A DNA stretch of 64,000 nucleotides from Mycobacterium neglectum (GTDB taxonomy: Bacteria; Actinomycetota; Actinomycetes; Mycobacteriales; Mycobacteriaceae). Location of the stretch: the NCBI RefSeq assembly GCF_002591975.1, contig NZ_NVQE01000013.1, positions 62,001 through 126,000 on the forward strand, given 5' to 3'. The position numbers and the translations under genes are program-made. A model generated the notes under the pieces. The model was not told where the DNA came from. It did no database searches and saw nothing but the letters and a program-made list of their open reading frames with translations. Of this stretch, positions 17,306-27,060 are shown piece after piece; the stretch's first letter is position 1; each line of letters starts with the position of its first letter.

Positions 17306-19228
17306 TCACGCAGTGAGGTCGTCGCCGCTGGCCTGTTCCAGCAGGCTGCGGCGATACGCCTCCATGGCGACGAGGTCTCCGAACAGCGCGTGGTACTCGT
17401 CGCCCTGCTCGACCGGCGACATGCGCTGCAGCTTGGACTTGACCTCGGCGATCTGACGTCCGACCCACACTTCCTGCAGTCGGGCCAGTACTCCGGCGAT
17501 GTAGCGCGGCATTTTGTCGTCGTCCTCGACGTTGATGGCTTCCACGCCGAGCTCGTTGACCAGGCCCGCGCCTGCCTCCGATGCGGCCTGCCCACGCACC
17601 GCATCGATCCACTGGCCGCCCGACTGACCCGCGGCCGCACCACCGGCCGCAGCGATCGCTGCCCGGACCGCGGCGTAGCCGGGGTGAGTGAAGCTCTCCA
17701 CGGTCAGCGAGTCGAAGACCGGCCCGGCGAGCGCCGGATATTGCAGCGCGGATTTCAGCGCTTCGCGCTGCGGCCACAGCGTCGGGTCGGCTGGATCGGG
17801 GCGTTCGGCCGCCCCCGCGGCATGGCGGGCCTGGCGCGACGCGACCTCCTCGGTGACCGCGGCGCGACGACGGCCACGCTCGGGCATGCCGCGCTTCTGC
17901 GCTTCCTCGCGCACCCTGCTGATCACCTGTGCGACGTCTTCCCAGCCCACCCAACCGGCCAGTCGACGCGCGTACTCGTCGCGCAGCATGGGTTCTTTGA
18001 TCCTCGCGACCATCGGCACGCACTGCCGCAACGCGTTGACCCGGCCTTCGGCGCTGTCGAGGTCATGGTCGGCCAGCGCGGTGCGAATGGCGAACTCGAA
18101 CAGCGGGGTGCGCCGCGCCACCAGGTCCCGCAGCGCCCCCTCGCCGGACTTCAGCCGAAGATCGCAGGGGTCCATTCCGTCGTCGGCCACGGCGACGAAC
18201 GACTGCCCGGCGAGGTTCTGTTCACCTTCGAAGGCCTTGACCGCCGCCGCACGTCCTGCGGCGTCGCCGTCGAACACATAGATCAGCTCACCGCGAAAGA
18301 AGTTGTCGTCCATCATGAGTCGGCGCAGCATCGACAGGTGCTCGTCGCCGAACGCGGTGCCGCAGGAGGCGACGGCCGTGGTCACGCCGGAGAGGTGCAT
18401 CGCCATCACGTCGGTGTAGCCCTCGACCACGACTGCCTGATGGCTCTTGGCGATGTCGCGCTTGGCCAGGTCGAGGCCGAACAGGACCGACGACTTTTTG
18501 TAGAGCACGGTTTCGGGAGTGTTGATGTACTTGGCTTCCATCTGATCGTCGTCGAAGATGCGCCGCGCTCCGAAGCCGATGACCTCCCCACCGCTGGCCC
18601 GGATCGGCCACAGCAGCCGGCGGTGGAAGCGGTCCATCGGGCCGCGCCGCCCCTCCCGCGACAGACCGGCGGCCTCCAGCTCCTTGAACTCAAAACCCTT
18701 GCGCAGCAGATGCTTTGTCAGCATTTCCCAGCCCGACGGGGCGAAGCCGCAGCCGAATCTCGCCGCGGCCTCGGCGTCGAAGTTGCGCTGGACCAGATAC
18801 TCGCGGGCCGGGGCCGCTTCGTCGGACTTCAGCGCCTCGGCGTAGAACTCCTGGGCGGCGGCGTTCGCCGCAAGCAGCCTGCTGCGGCTGCCACGGTCGC
18901 GCTGCACGTTCGTCGTCGAGGCACCGGTGTAGGTGACGGTGTGACCCACGCGGTCCGCCAGCAATTCGACCGCCTCGACGAAGCTGACGTGCTCGATCTT
19001 CTGGACGAATGCGTAGACGTCACCACCCTCGCCGCAGCCGAAGCAGTGGAAGTGGCCGTGGTTGGGCCGCACGTGAAACGACGGGGACTTCTCGTCGTGG
19101 AACGGGCAGAGGCCCTTCAGCGAGTCCGCACCCGCCCGCCGCAGTTGTACGTAGTCCCCGACGATCTCCTCGATGCGAACGCGTTCGCGAATGGCCGCGA
19201 TGTCACGATCAGGAATGCGGCCGGCCAC
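17306..19228 (-). CDS. dnaG: DNA primase
   Basis: A protein of about 640 aa. The N-terminal zinc-binding domain (about 1-100) has GLCPFHDEKSPSFHV followed by FHCFGCGEGGDVYAF. The RNA polymerase and Toprim core follow (about 150-380), with VVVEGYTDVMAMH and YVFDGDAAGRAAA; the Glu and Asp-x-Asp residues bind magnesium. The C-terminal third is helical and contacts DnaB helicase. It makes RNA primers for lagging-strand replication. ATG start at 19228. The dgt gene lies immediately upstream, with 41 bp between, so the two are likely one transcript. It matches Rv2343c. Confidence 0.97.
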   Translation of the reverse strand: MAGRIPDRDIAAIRERVRIEEIVGDYVQLRRAGADSLKGLCPFHDEKSPSFHVRPNHGHFHCFGCGEGGDVYAFVQKIEHVSFVEAVELLADRVGHTVTYTGASTTNVQRDRGSRSRLLAANAAAQEFYAEALKSDEAAPAREYLVQRNFDAEAAARFGCGFAPSGWEMLTKHLLRKGFEFKELEAAGLSREGRRGPMDRFHRRLLWPIRASGGEVIGFGARRIFDDDQMEAKYINTPETVLYKKSSVLFGLDLAKRDIAKSHQAVVVEGYTDVMAMHLSGVTTAVASCGTAFGDEHLSMLRRLMMDDNFFRGELIYVFDGDAAGRAAAVKAFEGEQNLAGQSFVAVADDGMDPCDLRLKSGEGALRDLVARRTPLFEFAIRTALADHDLDSAEGRVNALRQCVPMVARIKEPMLRDEYARRLAGWVGWEDVAQVISRVREEAQKRGMPERGRRRAAVTEEVASRQARHAAGAAERPDPADPTLWPQREALKSALQYPALAGPVFDSLTVESFTHPGYAAVRAAIAAAGGAAAGQSGGQWIDAVRGQAASEAGAGLVNELGVEAINVEDDDKMPRYIAGVLARLQEVWVGRQIAEVKSKLQRMSPVEQGDEYHALFGDLVAMEAYRRSLLEQASGDDLTA

Positions 19229-19269
19229 CGGGCCAGTCTAGAGCCCGCTGCGTTGCACTCGATCCGGCT

Positions 19270-20526
19270 TTAGGCCGGTTCCAATCGTTCCAATCGCCCC
19301 TCTGTGAAGGATGCGACCTGGTCGATGACCACTCGCAACCGGGCGCCGTCATTGGCGGCCGCGTTGAACGCGGGGACGAAGATCGGGTCGAGCGTGGCGG
19401 GTGCGCCGGCGAGCGTCCACTCGACCACGCGGTGGACGCGTTCGCGCTGCTGCCCCTGGAGTTCCAGGTGTCGCGGGTCGGACATGATGAACTGCAGCGC
19501 CAGGATCTTGAGCACGGCCACCTCGGCCCGGACCAACTCCGGCACTCGAAGCGCGGCCTGATAGCGCACCAGCGGGCCCGCTCCGGCCACCTCCCTCGTC
19601 GCGGCGATGGCCGCGGAGGCGAACCGCCCGACCAGCTCGCTGGTCAGGCGTTTGAGCGCGACGGATGCGGCGAGTGTGCCGTCGTACTTGCCGACCGCCG
19701 CGACGACGGGCAGGTCTGACAGTCGGCCCGCGGCAGCCACGAGATCGTCGGCAGGCAGTCCTGCCCCCATCCCGCTCGATTCGCCAAGCCGCCCCAGTAC
19801 GGCGGCCGCGTCGTCGTCGGCCAGCACCCGCATGTCGATCCGGCCCGAGACGACACCGTCCTCGACGTCGTGCACCGAATAAGCCACGTCATCGGCCCAG
19901 TCCATGACCTGCGCCTCCAGACATGGCCGCTCGTCGGGTGCACCCGACCGGAGCCATTCCGCGGCCGCCGCGTCGTCGGTGTAGAAGCCGAACTTGCGCT
20001 GCCGTCCACCCCGGCGCCACGGATACTTGGTCACCGCATCCAGCCCGGCCCGGGTGAGGTTCAATCCGGCACTGTTTCCTTGGGGGTCAAGGACTTTGGG
20101 CTCCAGGTGGGTCAGTATACGGAAGTTCTGCGCGTTGGCCTCGAAGCCGCCGTACTCGGAGGCGATCTCGTCGAGGGCACGTTCACCGTTGTGCCCGTAC
20201 GGCGGATGCCCGATGTCGTGGGCCAGCCCGGCCATATCGACGAGGTCGGGATCGCAGCCGAGGCCGATGGCCATCCCGCGGCCGATCTGGGCGACCTCCA
20301 ACGAATGGGTCAACCGGGTGCGCGGAGTCTCGCCCTGCCGGGGTCCGACCACCTGGGTCTTGTCGGCCAGCCTGCGCAGCGCGGCGCAGTGCAGCACTCT
20401 GGCCCGGTCACGGGCGAAGTCCGTGCGGTGCTCGGTATCGGTTCCCGGCAGCGCGGCAGCCTTGCGCGGTTCGACCACCATTCGCTCTCGGTCGAACTTG
20501 TCGTAGAGATCCTGATTCGCTGCCAC
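19270..20526 (-). CDS. dgt: Deoxyguanosinetriphosphate triphosphohydrolase-like protein
   Basis: A protein of about 418 aa of the HD superfamily. [14 protein letters not shown] supplies the first His and [22 protein letters not shown] gives the HD pair plus the His-Asn-Gly-Glu segment used by dNTPases. [18 protein letters not shown] supplies the last metal Asp. It should cut dNTPs to nucleoside and triphosphate and so tune the dNTP pool. GTG at 20526 ([15 protein letters not shown]) is preferred because it aligns with the usual N-terminus; longer upstream extensions cross the divergent TPM start. It probably forms an operon with dnaG (Rv2344c–Rv2343c). Confidence 0.92.
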   Translation of the reverse strand: MAANQDLYDKFDRERMVVEPRKAAALPGTDTEHRTDFARDRARVLHCAALRRLADKTQVVGPRQGETPRTRLTHSLEVAQIGRGMAIGLGCDPDLVDMAGLAHDIGHPPYGHNGERALDEIASEYGGFEANAQNFRILTHLEPKVLDPQGNSAGLNLTRAGLDAVTKYPWRRGGRQRKFGFYTDDAAAAEWLRSGAPDERPCLEAQVMDWADDVAYSVHDVEDGVVSGRIDMRVLADDDAAAVLGRLGESSGMGAGLPADDLVAAAGRLSDLPVVAAVGKYDGTLAASVALKRLTSELVGRFASAAIAATREVAGAGPLVRYQAALRVPELVRAEVAVLKILALQFIMSDPRHLELQGQQRERVHRVVEWTLAGAPATLDPIFVPAFNAAANDGARLRVVIDQVASFTEGRLERLEPA

Positions 20527-20560
20527 CGCCGCACAGTCTGCCAGTACTAGATTGGCCAGC

Positions 20561-22582
20561 ATGCGCATCGCCCGCTTGCTCAGCGTCGTGCTCTCAGTGC
20601 TGACCGCCGGTCTCGTGCTGGCTCCCGCCACTGCCGCCGAACCACCGTTCCGTGTGCCGGACTACGTCACCGACAGGGCCGGTGTGCTGTCACAGGGTCA
20701 GCTCGTGCAGGTCGAGAACGCCGTGAACCAGCTGTACAACGAGAATCGCACCCGACTCTGGGTGGTGTACGTCGACAGCTTCGGGCAGGGCGCGGTCGGG
20801 TGGGCGCGAACCACGATGCAGATCAGTGACTTCGGCGACCGGGATGCGCTGTTGGCGATCGCCACCGGAGAACGCGCCTACGCATTCCAGGTGCCGTCGG
20901 CCATCATGAGCCAGTCCGACGCCGCGGCCCTGCAGCGCAACGAGATCGAACCCGCTCTGCGCCAGGGCGATTGGACAGCCGCCGCGGTCGCCGCGGCGAA
21001 CGGGCTGACCGAATCGACGACCTCGACGGGTCCGTCATCGCCGAACACCGGCGTCACCTGGCTGGGCTTTCTGATCGTCATGGCGGTCCTCGGACTGATC
21101 GTCCTGGCACTCTATTTCTGGTCTCGACGGCGTCGCCGCCAGCGGCGAGAGGCCGAGTTCGCCGCGGCCAAGCGGGTGGATCCCGCCGACCCCAACGCGT
21201 TGGCCGCCGTCCCGATCGACGCACTCGACGACCTCTCCAAGATGATGGTGGTCGACGTCGACAACGCGGTACGAACCAGCGACAGCGAATTGGCCTTGGC
21301 GGTCGAAGAATTCGGCGCCGCCCAGACCGACACCTTCAGTCGCGCGGTCAACAACGCCAAGACGACGCTGGCGCAGGCGTTCAACGTCCGCCAGATTCTC
21401 GACGACGCCGTGCCCGAGACGCCGCAGCAGCGCCGCGATCTGCTCACCCGCGTGGTGGTCGCCGCCGCCAAGGCCGACCGGGAACTGGACGCGCAATCGG
21501 AGGCGTTCGACAAACTCCGTGATCTCGTCATCAACGCACCCAGCCGACTGGACGCGATGACCCAGCAGATGGTGGACCTCACCGCGCGCCTCGGCCCGGC
21601 CGAGCAGGCGCTGGCCGCGCTGCACAGTCAATTCGATGCCTCCGCACTCACTTCGGTCGCCGACAATGTGAAGACCGCCCAGCAGCGGTTGGGTTTCGCC
21701 GATCAGAACATCAGCACCGCGCGGACACTCGTCGCCCGACCGGTGGGCCAGCAGATGGGTCTGGTCGATGCGATCCGCGCCGCGGAATCCTCGCTGGGAC
21801 AAGCGCGTTCGCTACTGGACGCGGTCGACAGTGCGGGTGCCGACATCAACCGTGCCGTCGCAGCACTTCCCGACGCCATCACCGACATCCAGAACGGTGT
21901 CGACCAGGCCAGCGGGATATTGCAGCAGGGCAACACGAACCATCAACGTGAGCTCGGCTCGGCACGCGACCAGGCCGCGGCTGCCGTCGCCGACGCTCAG
22001 AAGAACGGCAGCACGGACCCTCTCGGCACGTTCACGCGCCTGACCAGGGCCGACGCGGAATTGGATCGACTGCTGGCAACCGTTACCGAAGAATTACAGG
22101 CCGCCAAACGCCTCAGCAGGGCGTTCGACCAGGCGCTGTTCTCCGCGCAGTCCCGCGTGCGGGGCGTCTCGGACTTCATCGACACCCGCCGCGGCAGCAT
22201 CGGACCCGAGGCCCGCACCAGGCTCGCCGAAGCCGTCCGCCAACTTCAGGCGGCACAGGACAGGAGGGCGACCAATCTCAGCGAGGCGATCGCACATGCC
22301 AACGGCGCCGACATGCTGGCCGGACAGGCTCAAACGTTGGCCAGCAATGACGTCGCGGCCGCGCAGCGGTCGTATACGTCTGGCTGGGGCGGGGGCGGCA
22401 GCGGCTCCAACATGGGCGGGGTCATCGGCGGCATCATCATCGGCAACATCCTCAGCGGCGCGCTGCGCGGCGGCTTCGGCGGTGGTTTCGGAGGCGGTCT
22501 CGGGAATGGTCGGTCGACGTCGTTTGGCGGGTCATCGCGGTCGTCGGGACGCAGCTATAGCGGCGGCGGCGGCCGCTTCTAG
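20561..22582 (+). CDS. TPM-domain membrane protein (Rv2345-like)
   Basis: A protein of about 673 aa. A signal peptide ([17 protein letters not shown]...ATAAEP) leads to a TPM domain (about residues 30-155: [15 protein letters not shown]...[10 protein letters not shown]...[16 protein letters not shown]). One transmembrane helix follows ([21 protein letters not shown], about 170-190) with a basic stop-transfer RRRRRQRR. A long coiled-coil-rich cytoplasmic part follows ([18 protein letters not shown], repeated Gln and Ala). The end is glycine and serine-rich ([14 protein letters not shown]...). ATG at 20561 is used over the TTG at 20552. TPM proteins are proposed to act in membrane protein quality control or repair; this is not proved for mycobacteria. 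It is divergent from dgt with 34 bp between. Confidence 0.85.
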   Translation: MRIARLLSVVLSVLTAGLVLAPATAAEPPFRVPDYVTDRAGVLSQGQLVQVENAVNQLYNENRTRLWVVYVDSFGQGAVGWARTTMQISDFGDRDALLAIATGERAYAFQVPSAIMSQSDAAALQRNEIEPALRQGDWTAAAVAAANGLTESTTSTGPSSPNTGVTWLGFLIVMAVLGLIVLALYFWSRRRRRQRREAEFAAAKRVDPADPNALAAVPIDALDDLSKMMVVDVDNAVRTSDSELALAVEEFGAAQTDTFSRAVNNAKTTLAQAFNVRQILDDAVPETPQQRRDLLTRVVVAAAKADRELDAQSEAFDKLRDLVINAPSRLDAMTQQMVDLTARLGPAEQALAALHSQFDASALTSVADNVKTAQQRLGFADQNISTARTLVARPVGQQMGLVDAIRAAESSLGQARSLLDAVDSAGADINRAVAALPDAITDIQNGVDQASGILQQGNTNHQRELGSARDQAAAAVADAQKNGSTDPLGTFTRLTRADAELDRLLATVTEELQAAKRLSRAFDQALFSAQSRVRGVSDFIDTRRGSIGPEARTRLAEAVRQLQAAQDRRATNLSEAIAHANGADMLAGQAQTLASNDVAAAQRSYTSGWGGGGSGSNMGGVIGGIIIGNILSGALRGGFGGGFGGGLGNGRSTSFGGSSRSSGRSYSGGGGRF

Positions 22583-22583
22583 C

Positions 22584-22641
22584 CGCCGACTGCACGCCTG
22601 TTTCCGCCCTCTCTCGGCGGATGTGTACAACAAGCGTGCAG
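22584..22641. terminator. Nested bidirectional terminator between TPM gene and glyS
   Basis: CGACTGCACGC at 22584-22594 pairs perfectly with GCGTGCAGTCG at 22631-22641. Inside lies a second hairpin, TCCGCC at 22600-22605 with GGCGGA at 22613-22618. The nested structure fills the 73-bp gap between two convergent genes. It is symmetric and should stop transcripts from both sides. Confidence 0.75.
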
Positions 22642-22655
22642 TCGCGCAGGACCCG

Positions 22656-24041
22656 CTAGGCGCCCTTGAGGCGGGTGGCGAGGTAATCGCTGACGGCGTC
22701 GAGCGCGACGCGATCTTGCGTCATGGCATCGCGTTCACGGATCGTCACCGCCTGATCCTCGAGCGAATCGAAGTCGACCGTCACGCAGAACGGCGTGCCG
22801 ATCTCGTCCTGGCGACGGTAGCGCCTGCCGATGGCGCCCGCGTCGTCGAACTCGATGTTCCAGAACTTGCGGAGCTCGGCGGCCAGATCGCGCGCCTTCG
22901 GGGACAGCGCTTCATTGCGCGACAGCGGCAGCACCGCGGCCTTGATCGGAGCCAACCGCGGATCGAGCCGCAGCACAGTGCGCTTGTCGACACCGCCCTT
23001 GGCGTTGGGCGCCTCGTCCTCGTGATAGGCGTCGACCAGGAACGCCATCAGCGAGCGGGTCAGACCGGCTGCGGGCTCGATGACATATGGCACGTATCTG
23101 GTCTCGGTCGCCTGGTCGAAGAAGGACAGGTCGACGCCGGAATGCTTTGAGTGCGTGGACAAGTCAAAGTCGGTTCGGTTGGCCACGCCCTCGAGTTCGC
23201 CCCACGGGTTGCCCTGGAAGCCGAACTTGTACTCGATGTCGACCGTGCGGTCGCTGTAGTGAGACAACTTCTCTTTCGGATGCTCGAAGAGCCGAAGGTT
23301 GTCGCGATCGATACCGAGATCGACGTACCACTGCAAGCGAGTGTCGATCCAATACTGGTGCCATTCCTTGGCGTGCGCGGGTTCGACGAAGAATTCCATC
23401 TCCATCTGCTCGAACTCGCGGGTGCGGAAGATGAAGTTGCCCGGGGTGATCTCGTTGCGGAAGCTCTTACCGATCTGGCCGATGCCGAACGGTGGCTTCT
23501 TACGTGCGGTCGTCACGACGTTGGCGAAGTTGACGAAGATGCCCTGCGCCGTCTCTGGGCGCAGATAGTGCAGACCATCCTCTGTCTCGATCGGACCGAG
23601 ATAGGTCTTGAGCATCATGTTGAAGTCGCGCGGCTCGGTCCACTGCCCCTTGGTGCCGCAGTCCGGGCACGCGATCTCGGACATCGCCACCGAATCTGGG
23701 TCATCGAGCCCCTTCTTCTCGGCGTACGCCTCCTGCATGTGGTCCTGCCGGTGCCGCTTGTGGCAGTTGAGGCACTCGACGAGCGGATCGTTGAACACCT
23801 CGACGTGCCCGGAGGCCACCCACACCTCGCGCGGCAGGATGATCGCGGAGTCCAGCCCCACGACATCATCTCGGGCCGTCACGACCGACTTCCACCACTG
23901 CCGCTTGATGTTCTCCTTGAGTTCCACCCCGAGCGGGCCGTAATCCCACGCCGACTTGGTGCCGCCGTAAATCTCACCGGACTGGAAGACGAGCCCACGA
24001 CGCTTGGCGAGGTTGGCGACGGTGTCGATGATGGAAGCCAC
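22656..24041 (-). CDS. glyS: Glycyl-tRNA synthetase (alpha2 type)
   Basis: A protein of about 461 aa starting [27 protein letters not shown] (GTG at 24041), the usual N-terminus of dimeric GlyRS. Class II motifs are present: [28 protein letters not shown] (motif 2) and the C-terminal anticodon-binding domain [22 protein letters not shown]. Two CxxC pairs (CLNCHKRH and CPDCGTKG, about residues 97-136) can bind zinc. It charges tRNA-Gly. It is divergent from smtB, with 71 bp between the two starts. The operator at 24078-24097 lies in that gap. It matches Rv2357c. Confidence 0.97.
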   Translation of the reverse strand: MASIIDTVANLAKRRGLVFQSGEIYGGTKSAWDYGPLGVELKENIKRQWWKSVVTARDDVVGLDSAIILPREVWVASGHVEVFNDPLVECLNCHKRHRQDHMQEAYAEKKGLDDPDSVAMSEIACPDCGTKGQWTEPRDFNMMLKTYLGPIETEDGLHYLRPETAQGIFVNFANVVTTARKKPPFGIGQIGKSFRNEITPGNFIFRTREFEQMEMEFFVEPAHAKEWHQYWIDTRLQWYVDLGIDRDNLRLFEHPKEKLSHYSDRTVDIEYKFGFQGNPWGELEGVANRTDFDLSTHSKHSGVDLSFFDQATETRYVPYVIEPAAGLTRSLMAFLVDAYHEDEAPNAKGGVDKRTVLRLDPRLAPIKAAVLPLSRNEALSPKARDLAAELRKFWNIEFDDAGAIGRRYRRQDEIGTPFCVTVDFDSLEDQAVTIRERDAMTQDRVALDAVSDYLATRLKGA

Positions 24042-24074
24042 GAGATAACACCCTATCGAGAAGCATCCGCAGCA

Positions 24075-24102
24075 TTGACATGCGGAAGTCCGCATGTATT
24101 CT
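24075..24102 (+). promoter_or_regulatory. smtB–zur promoter with overlying perfect inverted repeat
   Basis: TTGACA at 24075-24080 and TATTCT at 24097-24102 are 16 bp apart, a very good -35/-10 pair. Between and across them lies ACATGCGGA (24078-24086) and TCCGCATGT (24089-24097), perfect 9-bp arms with a 2-bp spacer. A protein bound here would block the polymerase. The best candidate is SmtB itself, encoded just downstream. Transcription would begin about 24109-24113, giving a leaderless or nearly leaderless smtB message. Glycyl-tRNA synthetase lies divergently, so its expression may also be touched. Confidence 0.7.
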
Positions 24103-24112
24103 TGGCGCCATA

Positions 24113-24502
24113 ATGAAAACGGTTTCCACTTTCGCCGGCAGCGAGTGCGAAGAGGGCTCGGTTCCCGCCGAGATCGGACACGACCACAGCGGCGCACCGT
24201 TCCCGGAACTGCCGCCACGCGACGTGCTCGACACCTCCGGAGACCTGCTGCGCGCGCTGGCCGCGCCGGTCCGCATCGCGATCGTGCTCCAGCTGCGGGA
24301 GTCGGCGCGTTGTGTCCACGAACTCGTCGACGCGCTCGCGGTGCCGCAACCATTGGTCAGTCAGCATCTGCGGATCCTCAAGTCCGCCGGCGTGGTGGCG
24401 GGAGCGCGGTCGGGACGCGAAGTGATGTATCGATTGGTCGATCACCACCTCGCCGAAATCGTCGTCGCGGCCGTGACCCACGCGGCAGAGGGCAACGAGT
24501 GA
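24113..24502 (+). CDS. smtB: SmtB-type zinc-responsive ArsR-family repressor
   Basis: A protein of about 129 aa. The winged helix region reads [64 protein letters not shown]. The last helix, [17 protein letters not shown], contains Asp, His (+2), His (+13) and Glu (+16), exactly the spacing of the alpha-5 zinc site of cyanobacterial SmtB. It should release DNA when zinc is plentiful. ATG at 24113 is used; upstream ATGs precede the promoter. It overlaps zur by GTGA. In M. tuberculosis the pair is Rv2358–Rv2359: SmtB controls production of Zur. Confidence 0.95.
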   Translation: MKTVSTFAGSECEEGSVPAEIGHDHSGAPFPELPPRDVLDTSGDLLRALAAPVRIAIVLQLRESARCVHELVDALAVPQPLVSQHLRILKSAGVVAGARSGREVMYRLVDHHLAEIVVAAVTHAAEGNE

Positions 24503-24903
24503 CGACCCCAGCCACCGGCGTTCGCTCGACTCGACAGCGCGCCGCCATCGCCGCGCTGCTGGACAAGCTCGACGAATTTCGGTCTGCCCAGGAGCTACAC
24601 GACGAATTGCGCAAACGCGGTGAGGGCATCGGGCTCACCACCGTGTACCGCACGCTGCAGCAGATGGCGACCGCCGGCCTTGTCGATGCGCTACGCACCG
24701 ATACCGGCGAGGCCGTCTACCGACGCTGCTCCGACGACCACCATCATCATCTGGTCTGCCGGGCCTGCGGCTCGACCGTCGAGGTGCAGGGCGATCAGGT
24801 CGAGACGTGGGCCACCGAAGTCGCTCGCGAGCACGGGTTCTCCGACGTCAGCCACACCATCGAGATCTTCGGCCTCTGCGGGGCGTGCACGGAAGGCGCG
24901 TAG
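24499..24903 (+). CDS. zur: Zinc uptake regulator Zur (FurB)
   Basis: A Fur-family protein of about 134 aa. The winged helix includes STRQRAAIAALLDKLDEFRSAQELHDELRKRGEGIGLTTVYRTLQQMATAGLVD. The metal part has DDHHHHLVCRACGSTVEV and EIFGLCGACTEG; two CxxC pairs make the structural zinc site and the HHHH run plus acidic residues make the regulatory site. With zinc bound, Zur represses zinc uptake and zinc-free ribosomal protein genes. The start is GTG at 24499, coupled to the smtB stop. The stop abuts the convergent gene at 24904 with no gap. Confidence 0.95.
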   Translation: MTTPATGVRSTRQRAAIAALLDKLDEFRSAQELHDELRKRGEGIGLTTVYRTLQQMATAGLVDALRTDTGEAVYRRCSDDHHHHLVCRACGSTVEVQGDQVETWATEVAREHGFSDVSHTIEIFGLCGACTEGA

Positions 24904-25326
24904 TCAGACTAGTGCGCGGCGCACGTCAGAACCTGTGGACAGCACCATCAGAATGAGTGTGCGCAACGCATCGTCAGTCAGACCCGCCGCAGGGAAGTTG
25001 TAGCGCAGCAACACATCTGCGGTCTTCTTCGAGTTGCGCTTGGCTCCTGCCGCGACCTGGGCGTGGCCACCCTTGGTCGCCAGTGACACCGTGCCAAGAA
25101 GGGTGTTGTGCGCGTGATCTGCCACCGCCGCACGGAGTTTGGCGTCCAACGGCAGGTCCCACGCCAGGATCTGGGTGAGCGACACGAGCTCAAGACCTTC
25201 GGCGATTTCGACGACCCGCAGCGACGCGACCGTGCCATCGTGGTGGAGGGTGATCGCGCCGTCCTCTTCCCGACTCAGCGACAGCACCTCCCCAAGGACG
25301 GCCGCCAGTCGATCCTGCATGGACAC
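24904..25326 (-). CDS. Conserved hypothetical protein (Rv2360c-like)
   Basis: A protein of about 140 aa with an alpha-beta pattern and no signal peptide. LSREEDGAITLHHDGTVASLRVVEIAEGLELVSLTQILAWDLPLDAKLRAAVADHAHNTLLGTV resembles the type III chaperone-like/YbjN fold seen in many actinobacterial small proteins. Such proteins are thought to aid folding or partner binding. GTG at 25326 overlaps the uppS stop by one base (TAGTG); an internal ATG at 25320 is also possible. It lies in the same order as Rv2360c next to uppS. Function unknown. Confidence 0.75.
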   Translation of the reverse strand: MSMQDRLAAVLGEVLSLSREEDGAITLHHDGTVASLRVVEIAEGLELVSLTQILAWDLPLDAKLRAAVADHAHNTLLGTVSLATKGGHAQVAAGAKRNSKKTADVLLRYNFPAAGLTDDALRTLILMVLSTGSDVRRALV

Positions 25327-26207
25327 TAGGCTCTGCCGAACCTACGGTTGCGGTTCACGTACTCCTCGCACGCCTCCCACAGATCTCGGCGGTCGTAGTC
25401 GGGCCACAGTTTGTCCTGAAACACGTACTCCGCGTACGCCGCCTGCCACAGCAGGAAGTTGCTCGCCCGCTGCTCCCCCGATGTCCGGATGAACAGGTCG
25501 ACGTCGGGAATGTCGGAGCGGTGAAGATGCTTGGCGAAGGTCGCCTCGCTGATCCGGCCGGGGTTGATCTTGCCGTCGGCTGCCTGCTGCGCGAGCTCGC
25601 GGGCCGCTTCGACGATCTCGGTGCGGCCACCGTAGTTGACGCAGTAGTTGATCGTGATGACGTCGTTGTCGACCGTCATCTGCTCGGCGATGTCGAACTC
25701 CTTGATCACGCTGCGCCACATGCGCGGCCGTGAACCGACCCAGCGCATCCGCACGCCCATGTCATTCAGGTTCTCGCGGCGCCGACGGACCACTTCACGG
25801 TTGAATCCCATCAGGAAGCGCACCTCTTCGGTGCTGCGTTTCCAGTTCTCGGTCGAGAAGGCGTACACCGTCAGGTGCTTGATGCCGATTTCGATTGCAC
25901 CGCAGGTGATGTCGATGAGCACCGCCTCGCCCATCTTGTGCCCCTCGGTGCGGTGCAGCCCGCGCTGGGTGGCCCACCGCCCGTTGCCGTCCATCACGAC
26001 GGCGACGTGATTCGGCACCTGGCCGGCCGGGATCTGAGGCGCGGCGGCCTTGGAGGTGTGTTGCGGCGGCCTGGCGAACCTGCCGTGGCTGCGGGGCGTC
26101 AGTTCGGGAAAGACGACCGGCCACGTCGACTTGTCGGGAAATGTGGGGTAGTCGTCAGGCGCCTGGGGCAGCTGTGGGTACTTCTGCTTGCCCTTCTTGG
26201 TAGCCAT
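25326..26207 (-). CDS. uppS: Decaprenyl diphosphate synthase (cis-prenyltransferase)
   Basis: A protein of about 293 aa. [19 protein letters not shown] (around residues 75-93) is the cis-prenyltransferase start motif with the catalytic Asp. EGHKMG and [10 protein letters not shown] follow, and near the end [19 protein letters not shown] is the second diphosphate-binding motif. It adds isopentenyl units to allylic diphosphate to make the C50 carrier lipid used for peptidoglycan, arabinogalactan and mannosides. The Lys- and Pro-rich N-terminal extension (about 65 residues) is usual for the mycobacterial enzyme. Its start lies inside the recO 3' end (53-bp overlap). It matches Rv2361c. Confidence 0.95.
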   Translation of the reverse strand: MATKKGKQKYPQLPQAPDDYPTFPDKSTWPVVFPELTPRSHGRFARPPQHTSKAAAPQIPAGQVPNHVAVVMDGNGRWATQRGLHRTEGHKMGEAVLIDITCGAIEIGIKHLTVYAFSTENWKRSTEEVRFLMGFNREVVRRRRENLNDMGVRMRWVGSRPRMWRSVIKEFDIAEQMTVDNDVITINYCVNYGGRTEIVEAARELAQQAADGKINPGRISEATFAKHLHRSDIPDVDLFIRTSGEQRASNFLLWQAAYAEYVFQDKLWPDYDRRDLWEACEEYVNRNRRFGRA

Positions 26208-26997
26208 GCGCCATATCCTGCCCGACCAGCGGCGCCCGTAGGTCAGCGACTGTCTGATCGGCCCGGTACATCCGTTCGACCAGCGGCAACGTTCGCAACT
26301 GGCGTTCCAGGTGCCACTGCAGGTGCGCGGCGACCAGGCCGCTGGCCTGGCTGCGATGCGATGTCGTCGACGCCTGCGCGTGCTCCCAGTCCCCGTCATA
26401 CAGCGCGGCCATCAGGTCCAACACCCCCTGCGGTGGTGTCACCGATCCCGACGGCCGGCAATGTACGCACACACTGCCCCCGGCTGCGACGTGGAACGCC
26501 CGGTGCGGACCCGGCGTCGCGCAGCGGGCGCATTCGATCAGCGCCGGCGCCCAGCCGGCGATTCCCATGGCGCGCAACAGGTAAGCGTCCAGCACGAGTT
26601 CCCGCGGCCGGCTACCGTCGGCGACCGCCCGCAGCGCGCCGACAGTCAGCCGGTGCAGTGCGGGCATCGGCGCCCGCTCCTCGCCTGCCAGCCGCTCGGC
26701 GGTCTCGAGGACCGCGCACGCGCAGGTGTAGCGGCCGTAGTCACTGACGATGTCGGTGGCGAACGCATCGATGGCCTGGACCTGGGTGACGATGTCGAGA
26801 TTGCGACCGGGATGCAGCTGAACATCGATGTGCGCGAACGGCTCCAGCCTGGCCCCGAACTTGCTGCGGGTACGCCGGACACCCTTGGCCACCGCGCGCA
26901 CCAGCCCGTGGTCGCGGGTGAGCAGGGTGACGATCCGGTCGGCCTCACCGAGCTTGTGCTGACGCAGCACCACCGCTCGATCCCGGTACAGCCGCAT
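26155..26997 (-). CDS. recO: DNA repair protein RecO
   Basis: A protein of about 280 aa. The N-terminal OB-fold begins [42 protein letters not shown], the standard RecO start. The middle is helical. A zinc-binding-like element, [26 protein letters not shown], lies at about residues 175-200. RecO loads RecA on single-stranded DNA with RecR in gap and break repair. ATG at 26997 is chosen; a GTG one codon earlier gives MM. It runs into uppS and shares its transcript. It matches Rv2362c. Confidence 0.95.
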   Translation of the reverse strand: MRLYRDRAVVLRQHKLGEADRIVTLLTRDHGLVRAVAKGVRRTRSKFGARLEPFAHIDVQLHPGRNLDIVTQVQAIDAFATDIVSDYGRYTCACAVLETAERLAGEERAPMPALHRLTVGALRAVADGSRPRELVLDAYLLRAMGIAGWAPALIECARCATPGPHRAFHVAAGGSVCVHCRPSGSVTPPQGVLDLMAALYDGDWEHAQASTTSHRSQASGLVAAHLQWHLERQLRTLPLVERMYRADQTVADLRAPLVGQDMAHGYQEGQAEVPTAAPGA

Positions 26998-27060
26998 CAC
27001 AACAGTCTCCCACTGCGATCGGACAGATTCCGGTACGCAGCGCCGATATTCTTGTAGGCG

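Noticed and set aside
17270..19273. Long plus-strand open frame (667 codons) opposite dnaG
   Set aside because: Antisense shadow of dnaG: composition is unlike a real protein and there is no ribosome-binding site.
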